Positions 1-5,922 of a stretch of DNA of 14,778 bases are shown here, piece by piece. Position 1 is the stretch's first letter. Each line of letters opens with the position of its first letter. The notes beneath the pieces are model-generated. The model was not told the origin of the DNA. It did not search any database and saw nothing but the letters and a program-made list of their open reading frames with translations. Position numbers and translations under genes: made by a program. Source of the DNA: an uncultured Clostridium sp. (GTDB taxonomy: Bacteria > Bacillota > Clostridia > TANB77 > CAG-508); assembly GCA_900557195.1 (NCBI GenBank), contig USRT01000034.1, positions 1-14,778 on the forward strand. The letters run 5' to 3'.

Positions 1-146
1 TCTAACTAATAAACAATTAAACAAACATCTGTGGCTAGGGTCTATTTTAAATCGTAAAAGCGATAGTAATTTGAACTAGTACACAGTGTCTACATAATTT
101 ATTATACAATGAAATAAGAAATAGAAAAACGTATAACAAACTATAA

Positions 147-450
147 GCTTATTATACAAGTAATTTAAATCCATTTTATGCTTATGTTAGTACAATCTAT
201 AGCATTGTTAGAAATAATTTTATATTGATGAGTATTATGCTATTTTTAATATTAGGAGTAATTCTATTTTGCTTTTTTTATATATTACTTTCCTAAAGAT
301 TCAAAAGTTGCAGGCATATTATTAGTTTTTTGTATAATTGGACTTATAGGAAGTACTCCAGATTTATATAATATTTATAATATTAGTAAACAAGTACCTA
401 ATAATGCTATTATAAAAATTTCAGAAAATCTTACTTATTGGTATAAGTAA
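147..450 (+). pseudogene. Broken small membrane protein gene (frameshifted)
   Basis: An open frame without a usable start runs from 147 and includes an ATG at 228. It reads hydrophobic sequence (LMSIMLFLILGVILFC) and closes at 294-296. The next frame continues in the same style from a T7 run at 273-279 (IYYFPKDSKVAGILLVFCII) to a stop at 448-450. Joining the two at the T run gives about 100 residues with two likely membrane helices and a polar tail ending LTYWYK. An upstream stop at 144-146 means the 5' end is lost or was never in this frame. I do not recognise the family. The coding signal rests on composition and on the way the two frames fit together, so a chance AT-rich open frame remains possible. 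Confidence 0.4.
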
Positions 451-456
451 GATTTT
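425..456 (+). terminator. Hairpin overlapping the stop of the broken gene
   Basis: A perfect 13-bp inverted repeat (425-437 with 444-456) surrounds a 6-nt loop. Its left edge is AAAA and its right edge TTTT, so it could act in either direction. The stop codon 448-450 lies inside the right arm. The stem is AT-rich, with only three G/C pairs, so termination strength is uncertain. Confidence 0.5.
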
Positions 457-579
457 GAGCAATATTATTTTTCTATGAGAAATAGACTGTTTTATTTTTA
501 GGTTTGTTATAGAAAATTTGGAGATCATAGAAAAAATAGTTATAAAATGATATAATTATGCTTAAAGAAAGGGACTATT

Positions 580-978
580 ATGGAAAATCAAAATAATAAT
601 AAAATAGACTGGGATGACAACAGTGGAGCAATACATACTTCATATCAAAAATATAAAACATCACTAGAAGATGGTTTTCAAAAAAATCATGCATATTATA
701 TGGTAAGTAAACAAGGGAAGAAAAATCGTTATATTAAAGGTGTACAAACTGGCTTTATGTATACTACTGATGATTATAGAAAAGTTATACCAGGATATCT
801 GTTTGTAACTGTATTAATGATAACTGTAACTATTATTTTGTTGTTCATTAATATTATTATTGGAATTGTATTTGGAATATTCGCAGTATTTTTCATTTAT
901 GGATTTTGGAAAAATGCACCTATAACAAAGTGGAAAAATCAGGCGAAACGAATTAAGTCTGAGAAAAAGAATATGTAA
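580..978 (+). CDS. Small two-helix membrane protein, unknown function
   Basis: This 132-residue protein has a hydrophilic, Asn-rich N-terminal region (residues 1-68). Two adjacent hydrophobic stretches follow at about 71-91 and 92-109, then a strongly basic tail (KWKNQAKRIKSEKK). That predicts a helical hairpin in the membrane with both ends on the cytoplasmic side. The ATG at 580 follows a purine-rich ribosome site (AAAGAAAGGG, 564-573) at normal spacing. A TATAAT-like box lies at 551-556 with no good -35. No catalytic motif or known family is visible. It stands alone, about 185 nt before the next gene, so it is probably its own unit. Confidence 0.7.
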   Translation: MENQNNNKIDWDDNSGAIHTSYQKYKTSLEDGFQKNHAYYMVSKQGKKNRYIKGVQTGFMYTTDDYRKVIPGYLFVTVLMITVTIILLFINIIIGIVFGIFAVFFIYGFWKNAPITKWKNQAKRIKSEKKNM

Positions 979-1076
979 ATGTTTTTAAATGATGATAATA
1001 GATAAAGACAGACAATGGTGTATGCAAAAATATAAAGTATATTATAAGTAATGTTTTAGAAAATAATATAAAATAG

Positions 1077-1155
1077 CCTTAAAGCTTTACTTAAAGCTTT
1101 ATAAGAAGCAAAATTTTGTAGATTTTGAAACTTCTTTAAGGTTAGGAGTTAGGAG
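1077..1155 (+). promoter_or_regulatory. Structured 5' leader with duplicated SD
   Basis: CCTTAAAG (1077-1084) can pair with CTTTAAGG (1134-1141). Inside that pair are two direct copies of the palindrome AAAGCTTT (1081-1088, 1093-1100). A second stem joins GAAG (1105-1108) to CTTC (1131-1134) and CAAAAT to ATTTTG. TTAGGAG occurs twice in tandem (1142-1148, 1149-1155), and the second copy is 8 nt from the ATG at 1164. This looks like a folded leader placed directly against the ribosome site. I recognise no known riboswitch class. Confidence 0.4.
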
Positions 1156-1163
1156 ATAATAAA

Positions 1164-1649
1164 ATGAAGAAAAGAATTATTATAACAATAATTGTAGTTT
1201 TGATAATTATTGGATCGATTTTTGTGATTGCGACGATGCTATCAAAAGAAAATATAGAACAACAAAAAGTTAACAAAAATGAACTTGATATAAAAACAAA
1301 TAAAGAAACGATTTATGAATTATTTAATAATTTTCCAGAAAGTAATAATATGTATTATACTTCTAAAAATTTATATAACGAAAAAAGTATAGGTCCAACA
1401 ATATATCAAATAGATATTTTAGCAGAATTAACAGATGAATCATATGATAATTTTATTAGTCAAGTAGAATTTGACGAATTAAAAAATTTTGAAATAAAAA
1501 TTAATCCACATAATATAAATTACAATTGGAAAAGTATAAAAAATACTCAATTAATAGAAACTAAAAGTATTGAAGATGCATCAATTAGAAGTATATACTT
1601 AGATAAAAATTCAAAAACAATTTATGTAATAGCAATTGGTGGAAATTAA
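1164..1649 (+). CDS. Signal-anchored extracytoplasmic protein, unknown
   Basis: This 161-residue protein starts with MKKR and a hydrophobic stretch (about residues 5-25). There is no lipobox, so it is probably a membrane-anchored protein with its remainder outside the cell. The mature part is rich in Lys, Asn, Glu and Ile and ends in VIAIGGN. The start is well supported by two consecutive TTAGGAG sites, the nearer 8 nt upstream. The next gene begins only about 30 nt later on the same strand, so 1164-1904 is probably co-transcribed. No family was recognised. The lipoprotein at 2039 has a vaguely similar end (YVLSMGG), which may mean distant kinship, but I could not align them. Confidence 0.7.
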   Translation: MKKRIIITIIVVLIIIGSIFVIATMLSKENIEQQKVNKNELDIKTNKETIYELFNNFPESNNMYYTSKNLYNEKSIGPTIYQIDILAELTDESYDNFISQVEFDELKNFEIKINPHNINYNWKSIKNTQLIETKSIEDASIRSIYLDKNSKTIYVIAIGGN

Positions 1650-1679
1650 TTATATAAATTTGTAAAATTGGGAGTATTT

Positions 1680-1904
1680 ATGAAAAAGAAAGCTATAATA
1701 GTAGTTATAATTTTACTAATCTTGTTGTTTCCAATCAAGTATCAATTAAAAGATGGTGGAACAGTTGAATATAAAGCAGTACTATATAAGTTTTCAAAAG
1801 TTCATTCATTAACTTCAGTAGAAGAAATGGAAAATGAAAAATATTATAATGAAGGAATTATTTTAGAAATATTAGGCTTTGAAATTTATAATGATGTTAA
1901 ATAG
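1680..1904 (+). CDS. Small membrane-anchored protein (74 aa), uncharacterised
   Basis: The start is placed at ATG 1680 because GGGAG (1669-1673) sits 6 nt upstream. The alternative TTG at 1668 overlaps that ribosome site and is unlikely. The protein has a single N-terminal helix (about residues 5-18), then LKDGGTVEYKAVLYKFSKVH, an acidic insert, and the end EILGFEIYNDVK. From memory, short proteins with this KDGGTVEYKA...EILG pattern recur in Clostridia without an assigned role; I could not check this. The reading frame ends about 135 nt before the lipoprotein gene. That gap holds an unsupported 16-codon open frame (1959-2009). Confidence 0.75.
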   Translation: MKKKAIIVVIILLILLFPIKYQLKDGGTVEYKAVLYKFSKVHSLTSVEEMENEKYYNEGIILEILGFEIYNDVK

Positions 1905-2038
1905 ATTACAATAAAAAAAGATTGAAGTATTATTACTTTTAATTATAAAGATTTTTATATGCTAAAGAATAAGCCTAGTATAGTTGAAATACCTAATAAT
2001 AAAAAATAGCAATAATATTGTAAGAAAAGAGATGTGTA

Positions 2039-2551
2039 ATGAAAAAAAATGTTGGAATAATTATAAGTATAATTTTAATTTTGATGATTTATTTGACTGG
2101 CTGTGGAGTAGTTTTAGAAAAAGAAAAAATCAGTGATTTAGATGATGGATATGTGTGCGAGTATAGATATGGAGAAAGTGCAAGATATTCAACAGAACTA
2201 GTAGATATAGATTTTGAATTTGAAAAGCAAATGTTTATAGATCTTTATAATGAAAAAGCACAATATAATCCAGTATATTTAAGAAAACATATAGAAGAAT
2301 GTGATTTAAAATTAGAGAGTAAAAGCGAAGAATTTAATAAAATGTTAAATACAGAAATTAGTATTAGAGCGGCTTATAGTGATACATATAAAGAGGTAAC
2401 AGTATATGAATATAATGATGATTTATATTTCTATGTTTTAAGTATGGGTGGAAGAACAGAGCCAGATAAAGAGGGTAAGTACTTTATGAGAGTTTCTGAT
2501 AACCTTCAACAGTATTGGAAACAATTGACTAATCAAATATATAGACCTTAA
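2039..2551 (+). CDS. Putative lipoprotein, unknown function
   Basis: This 170-residue protein has a classic lipoprotein signal: MKK, a hydrophobic core (residues 6-18) and lipobox LTGC, with Cys22 as the predicted lipidated residue. It should be processed by signal peptidase II and anchored to the outer face of the membrane. The mature part is acidic, with many Tyr, Glu and Asp residues (YNDDLYFYVLSMGGRTEPD near residues 122-140). There is no known catalytic motif. The ribosome site is weak (AAAAGAGATG before ATG 2039). It is the last gene on the + strand and faces the zinc-ribbon gene convergently across a 93-nt gap with no clear terminator hairpin. Confidence 0.75.
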   Translation: MKKNVGIIISIILILMIYLTGCGVVLEKEKISDLDDGYVCEYRYGESARYSTELVDIDFEFEKQMFIDLYNEKAQYNPVYLRKHIEECDLKLESKSEEFNKMLNTEISIRAAYSDTYKEVTVYEYNDDLYFYVLSMGGRTEPDKEGKYFMRVSDNLQQYWKQLTNQIYRP

Positions 2552-2644
2552 AAGAGAAAAACTATAAATTTGCAAGTTATAAGTGGAATAAACCAAAGAT
2601 ATGTGTTATTTTTTTACAATACTGAACACTTGCTGTATTTTTCA

Positions 2645-3145
2645 TTATTGATTTATTTTTTGATTTTCGTCATTTGATTTTATTGAAATGTACTTAATCA
2701 ATGTAGTTACGATTGCCATAATAAAAACGAATATGGCTCCGATTTTCAATATTTCCAAAAGAATAGCAGCACTTAACTCGTCATATACAATATATTTGAG
2801 AAATAGATATCTGCTTAAAAAAAGTCCAAGAACTGTAGAAATCCATAAATTAACTTCTAGCATAAGAACAGTTTGCCATTTTTTGCTAAAGTTATAATTA
2901 AAAATGGATATGCATATTTGAGCTACAGGTAATATAAACACTAAGCTGGCGCCTATAAGTCCAGCAACACAAATAAGTAAAATTGAATAGTTTAATAAAA
3001 TTTTTAATCCCAAGTTTTTCTCTTCTTTTTTTTGATTTCTTTCTATTTTTAACTTCTCAGTTTCCATTTTTGTAGGTTTTCCGCATTTTGGACAGTATTT
3101 AACATTTTCATTTAATTTGTTCCCACATTTTGTACAAAATTTCAT
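2645..3145 (-). CDS. Zinc-ribbon multi-helix membrane protein
   Basis: The start is set at the ATG ending at 3145 because GAGGTGAT lies just upstream; an open extension to 3238 runs through the promoter and is not used. The 166-residue protein opens with a double-CxxC zinc ribbon (Cys4, Cys7, Cys18, Cys21; FCTKCGNK...YCPKCGKP). A basic, Lys/Glu-rich linker (about 25-46) follows, then hydrophobic segments at about 50-80, 92-115 and 127-150, giving three or four helices. Zinc-ribbon membrane proteins of this kind are common in Firmicutes and mostly uncharacterised. Metal binding is a family-level expectation; no partner gene is adjacent. It has its own sigma-A promoter. Confidence 0.8.
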   Translation of the reverse strand: MKFCTKCGNKLNENVKYCPKCGKPTKMETEKLKIERNQKKEEKNLGLKILLNYSILLICVAGLIGASLVFILPVAQICISIFNYNFSKKWQTVLMLEVNLWISTVLGLFLSRYLFLKYIVYDELSAAILLEILKIGAIFVFIMAIVTTLIKYISIKSNDENQKINQ

Positions 3146-3169
3146 AATATCACCTCTAATAACAATATT

Positions 3170-3198
3170 ATTATATACTTTAATTAAAAATATATCAA
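3170..3198 (-). promoter_or_regulatory. Sigma-A promoter of the zinc-ribbon gene
   Basis: On the - strand, -35 TTGATA (3198-3193) and -10 TATAAT (3175-3170) are separated by exactly 17 nt, followed by the SD and ATG at 3145. Confidence 0.75.
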
Positions 3199-3231
3199 CT
3201 ATCATAATATATAAAATATGGTATATTATTA

Positions 3232-3597
3232 CTAGCAACGGAAGATAATATGTATTCTTTCGTTATTGGAAATTTGCTCATTATATACATCAATCATTTT
3301 TAGTCTGTATGCTTGGTCTTTATCTTGCCAAAAGTCCATATCTCCAAGTTATATTATAATTTCACAAGCAATATTATTTTGAGATTCGCATACTTTTTGA
3401 AAATAGTTTTCAATTTTTCTAATATGTCCTTATATGTCCTTGCCTTATTGCTCCAGCTATACCTACTTTTGTTCTTTCGCTAGTTCTCTTAATTTCATTT
3501 TGGCTAACACTCATTAAAAGTCTTGAAATCATTTTACCATGCAATCTTCCCACATTTCTTTTGAAATAATTGGTTCTACAACATCTTTTACACCATC
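3232..3597 (-). pseudogene. Scrambled relic of a large serine recombinase plus an unknown ORF
   Basis: Reading leftwards there are three decayed pieces. (a) 3597-3529 encodes VVEPIISKEMWEDC, which matches the VVEPI(V/I)S motif near the end of the recombinase domain in large serine recombinases. (b) In another frame, 3540 to about 3432 encodes GKMISRLLMSVSQ, then SERTKVGIAGAIRQGHI, the conserved end of the catalytic domain of the same family. In an intact protein piece (b) precedes piece (a), so the order is inverted. (c) After a 10-bp tandem duplication (3422-3441) that shifts the frame, about 3420-3232 reads KIENYFQKVCESQNNIACEI, then an internal TAA (3349-3351), then LGDMDFWQDKDQAYRLKMID, ending at 3232. 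I do not recognise piece (c). No start codon, N-terminal catalytic serine or zinc-ribbon end remains, so this is a dead mobile-element fragment. Confidence 0.75.
3422..3441. repeat. 10-bp tandem duplication
   Basis: ATATGTCCTT occurs twice head to tail (3422-3431, 3432-3441). Removing one copy would join QGHI of the recombinase relic in frame to RKIENYFQ of the following ORF, so the duplication itself causes the frame break. Confidence 0.85.
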
Positions 3598-3633
3598 CTT
3601 TCATTTTAGAATTATGATGATTTTTTGCAAAAG

Positions 3634-3697
3634 AAAAAATCAACCATTTTACTGATTGATTTTTATATCTATCTGTTCTAAAAAGTTCGAACAGATA
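3634..3697 (-). terminator. Two hairpins downstream of tRNA-Leu
   Basis: Just past the tRNA 3' end on the - strand lies a perfect 9-bp stem (3697-3689 with 3678-3670, loop 10 nt). A second 9-bp AT-rich stem (3664-3656 with 3643-3635) ends in a T-rich stretch on the - strand. The second hairpin with its T run fits an intrinsic terminator for the tRNA transcript. Confidence 0.5.
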
Positions 3698-3702
3698 CGT
3701 CT

Positions 3703-3786
3703 TGGTGCGGATGAAGGGACTTGAACCCCCACGTCGTTGACACTGGTTCCTAAGACCAGCGCGTCTGCCAGTTCCGCCACATCCGC
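3703..3786 (-). tRNA. tRNA-Leu (anticodon UAG), CCA encoded
   Basis: The acceptor stem GCGGATG (5' end at 3786) pairs perfectly with CATCCGC (3713-3707). It is followed by discriminator A (3706) and an encoded CCA (3705-3703). The anticodon arm is CTGGT-CTTAGGA-ACCAG, with anticodon TAG on the DNA, which reads CUN leucine codons. A long variable arm (TGTCAACGACG) marks a class II tRNA, as expected for leucine, and the T arm contains GGTTCAAGTCC. A TTGACA promoter lies about 45 nt upstream. The recombinase relic begins about 105 nt beyond the 3' end. Confidence 0.95.
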
Positions 3787-3794
3787 ATATTTAT

Positions 3795-3836
3795 TTGACA
3801 ACAATAATATTAGCATACTTTTTATATTGTTGTCAA
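3795..3836 (-). promoter_or_regulatory. tRNA-Leu promoter inside a 12-bp inverted repeat
   Basis: On the - strand, -35 TTGACA (3836-3831) and -10 TAATAT (3812-3807) are separated by 18 nt. The -35 is part of a perfect 12-bp inverted repeat (3795-3806 with 3825-3836, 18-nt spacer). The same hairpin lies 29 nt past the stop of the upstream membrane-protein gene and could end that transcript. Confidence 0.7.
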
Positions 3837-3865
3837 TATGTTTTATTAAATTATTTTATATATTT

Positions 3866-4420
3866 TTATTTTTTTCTATCAAATATATTTATTATATTTC
3901 CTACAAAATTTACAATTTGAGTACTATTAGTTTGAGCTATATTTTTCCCTAATGCCTTACCTCCGACTGTTAGAGATGCTACAAGAGCACTTATTATAAA
4001 TTGTAAATTGAATCCTAAATTAAAACTTTCTGTAATTTTCATAGATACCATTGCACTAATAGCACCACTTAAAACTCCTGCAATATCTCCTATAACATCT
4101 GCACAAATATTAGCAACTTTAGCAGAATTTCTAATTAACTTTATAGAAGTTCTAGCACCTTTTATTCTTTTAGATGCTTTGGCATGGAAATGTGATTCTT
4201 CACCTACTGTAACTGCAACACCTATTATATCAAATATAATTCCCACAAAAATAACTAAAACTAGTATAATTACTGCTGGAATTACTGCTAAGCCATTTAT
4301 TGCTGTAGTAGATATATATGAAAATAATATAGATAATATGAATGTAGTAATAAAAACTGTTATAAACCACTTCACTGCTGAATTATCTTTTTTACTTTCT
4401 ACAGCTTTTTCTTTCTTCAT
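3866..4420 (-). CDS. oapA: OapA-like / CorB-like membrane protein
   Basis: This 184-residue membrane protein has a short Lys-rich N-terminus, helices at about 17-38 and 43-71, and a conserved-looking polar block (EESHFHAKASKRIKGA, residues 75-90). After it come ICADVIGDIAGVLSGA (105-120) and further hydrophobic segments at about 106-127 and 139-153. Short Firmicute proteins with this EESHFHAKASKRIKGA region are usually labelled Mg2+/Co2+ transporter CorB-like (DUF21-like, lacking the CBS domains). OapA is the protein partner of OLE RNA, about this size, and is encoded directly after that RNA. Here the gene follows the structured region 4475-5026 by 54 nt, which is the main reason for the name. 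The SD (AGGAGA, 4441-4436) is unusually far, about 15 nt, from ATG 4420; an in-frame TAA just before the ATG excludes an earlier start. The transport label is weak; a role in an RNA-protein complex is the better inference. Confidence 0.75.
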   Translation of the reverse strand: MKKEKAVESKKDNSAVKWFITVFITTFILSILFSYISTTAINGLAVIPAVIILVLVIFVGIIFDIIGVAVTVGEESHFHAKASKRIKGARTSIKLIRNSAKVANICADVIGDIAGVLSGAISAMVSMKITESFNLGFNLQFIISALVASLTVGGKALGKNIAQTNSTQIVNFVGNIINIFDRKK

Positions 4421-4474
4421 TTTTTACTTAATTTCTCTCCTATTATTTAAATTTATAGGTGGTAAAACTTAAGT

Positions 4475-5026
4475 AAATTCTACGGTTTAGGTCTAGTAGA
4501 ATTTCTCTATTTCTTACTAAACATTACTGTTTAGCCGTTTCCATTTAAAAGAAATATCCTAAGGATAACAAGGCCACCAGATCACCACTTAAATCCGTAC
4601 TTTAATCCTTAAATTTTCATGTTAATTACATAACAAACACTCTAGAAGTTTTCCTTAATACATTGCAACCTATTACTAGTCTCTTTTGCAGTAGTGATTT
4701 CATAACTATCGTAACAACAAAATTTGGCCAAATTTTAATGATACTTAAATTAATCCCAAGACTACCACTCAAGACAGGCTACACTATATATTGTGTCTTG
4801 GCACTTTATATAGGTTATACTTAAAAAATGAACTATTTAAGCCTCCGCGAAAGCAGGGTCTGTTTTTCTATGTATGCCATTACATATTGCCCTACCTTCT
4901 TACTTCCTGAAAACACACAAAACTGGCATTCCGCGCACAAACAAGAAACTTCAACGATACGCCCTTTAGTGGATTTTTAGCCCCACCCTCGTAATAGACA
5001 ATGCAACTAGAATAGTGCACCACCAA
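4475..5026 (-). ncRNA. ole: Candidate OLE RNA (large structured ncRNA)
   Basis: About 550 nt with no coding frame are clearly richer in G and C than their flanks and dense in potential helices on the - strand. A strong promoter lies directly upstream. Examples are AUGCCA/UGGCAU (4929-4924 with 4879-4874), CCAAGAC/GTCTTGG (4801-4795 with 4762-4756), CTAAAC/GTTTAG (4534-4529 with 4522-4517), a TATCC...GGATA hairpin near 4548-4560, and a closing 9-bp hairpin (4504-4496 with 4483-4475). A CorB-like membrane gene follows on the same strand. OLE (ornate, large, extremophilic) RNA is about 600 nt, occurs in anaerobic Firmicutes and precedes its partner gene oapA; length, position and partner all agree. 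The ends are estimated from the promoter and the last hairpin. ROOL-type RNA is the main alternative; I recognised no RNase P or tmRNA core. Confidence 0.72.
4719..4736. repeat. 18-bp perfect palindrome inside the ncRNA
   Basis: AAAATTTGGCCAAATTTT is its own reverse complement. In RNA it cannot fold on itself without losing central pairs, but it could pair between two copies of the RNA or with other segments. Confidence 0.9.
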
Positions 5027-5029
5027 AGC

Positions 5030-5239
5030 TTATAATAACATATTTTTGTTTTTTTGGCAAGTTTTACAAAAATTAAATTTTATATCATTTTTTAATTTGG
5101 ATAAATCTTTTTGTATTTCTTTAAGCTGTCTAATACCTTGACTTTGCTCATTAATAATTGATTATGCTACATTTTTAAGTATTGGATTAATACAATACTT
5201 TAGTAAATTTTCGCACATAGCTATTGCACCTTATTCCAT
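5030..5239 (-). pseudogene. Broken small ORF upstream of the ncRNA
   Basis: On the - strand a 70-codon frame from ATG 5239 to TAA 5032-5030 is interrupted by TAA at codon 3 and again at 5164-5162. Between the stops it reads GAIAMCENLLKYCINPILKNVA. After the second stop it reads SIINEQSQGIRQLKEIQKDL, continuing to FCKTCQKNKNMLL, with coiled-coil-like spacing of hydrophobic residues and a C-x2-C pair. Forty-three open codons of protein-like composition suggest a real gene that has decayed. Its last codons overlap the ncRNA promoter. No family was recognised, and chance cannot be excluded. Confidence 0.4.
5032..5060 (-). promoter_or_regulatory. Sigma-A promoter of the candidate OLE RNA
   Basis: On the - strand, -35 TTGCCA (5060-5055) and -10 TATTAT (5037-5032) are separated by 17 nt. 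Transcription would begin near 5026, at the edge of the structured region. Confidence 0.7.
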
Positions 5240-5327
5240 AGTATATAACATCTACTTTTTATACTTATCTTCTCATTATTACAATTTACATTCAAATTTC
5301 TATTATATATTTTTACATAATACCTTT

Positions 5328-5888
5328 TTATTCTTCAATTTTTTTCATTACTCTTGCAGGATTTCCATATGCAATTACATTTGATGGAATGTCTTTTGTA
5401 ACAACACTCCCAGCTCCTATTGTTACATTATCACCAATTGTTACTCCTGGAAGAACAATAACATTTCCACCTATCCATACATTATTACCAACTTTAATTG
5501 GTTTTGCATATTCTATACCTTCATTTCTTTCTTTTATATTGATTGGATGTCCTGCTGTATAAAATCCACAATTGGGAGCAATAAATACATTGTCTCCAAA
5601 TTCCACTTCTGCTCCATCTAAAATAATAAGATTATGATTAGAATAAAAATTATTACCAATTTTTATATTATATCCATAATCACACATAAAAGGCTGTTCT
5701 ATTAAAAAATTATCACTATCAGTTTTTATTATTTTCTTAATAATTTCTTTTCTATTTTCTATATCTGAAGGTTTGATTTTGTTATATTCATAACATAAGT
5801 CTTTTGCTATTGCTCTTTCCTTTGTTAGTTCTTTATCAAAATTTGGATTATATAACTTTCCAACTTTTACTTTCTCTTTTTCAGTCAT
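5328..5888 (-). CDS. Maltose/galactoside O-acetyltransferase family protein
   Basis: The start is set at ATG 5888, which follows GGGAGG; an open extension to 5951 lacks a ribosome site and overlaps the previous gene. The 186 residues match the usual length of Maa/LacA-type enzymes. Residues 1-50 resemble the helical Mac domain (GKLYNPNFDKELTKERAIAK). From about residue 70 there is a left-handed beta-helix of hexapeptide repeats (IKIGNN, VEFGDN, IKVGNNVWIGGNV, VTIGDNVTIGAGS). YTAGHPI carries the catalytic-type His114, and the end is YGNPARVMKKI. Family members move acetyl from acetyl-CoA to a sugar hydroxyl in the cytoplasm; the substrate cannot be told. It is the last gene of the likely srtB - ABC-F - acetyltransferase transcript, 34 nt after the ABC-F stop. 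The Mac domain argues against a streptogramin (Vat) acetyltransferase. Confidence 0.9.
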   Translation of the reverse strand: MTEKEKVKVGKLYNPNFDKELTKERAIAKDLCYEYNKIKPSDIENRKEIIKKIIKTDSDNFLIEQPFMCDYGYNIKIGNNFYSNHNLIILDGAEVEFGDNVFIAPNCGFYTAGHPINIKERNEGIEYAKPIKVGNNVWIGGNVIVLPGVTIGDNVTIGAGSVVTKDIPSNVIAYGNPARVMKKIEE

Positions 5889-5922
5889 ACTATTTTCCTC
5901 CCTATAATATTTCTTGAAGTCA

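Noticed and set aside
1959..2009. 16-codon frame (MLKNKPSIVEIPNNKK)
   Set aside because: It is short, lacks an SD and may be only the tail of a decayed gene; it was not supportable as a feature.
3146..3238. N-terminal extension of the zinc-ribbon protein
   Set aside because: The extension crosses a consensus promoter and ignores a strong SD directly before the MKFC start.
4008..4472. 154-codon + strand open frame over the CorB-like gene
   Set aside because: It is a reverse-strand shadow of the membrane protein: hydrophobic codons read backwards stay open. There is no SD.
4475..5026. RNase P RNA, tmRNA or ROOL RNA as the identity of the structured region
   Set aside because: I saw no RNase P core and no tmRNA tRNA-like ends with a tag frame. 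ROOL remains possible, but the CorB-like gene directly downstream fits OLE better.
5328..5888. Streptogramin (Vat) acetyltransferase, suggested by the adjacent ABC-F gene
   Set aside because: The N-terminal Mac-like domain and the 186-residue length match the maltose/galactoside type, not the longer xenobiotic type.
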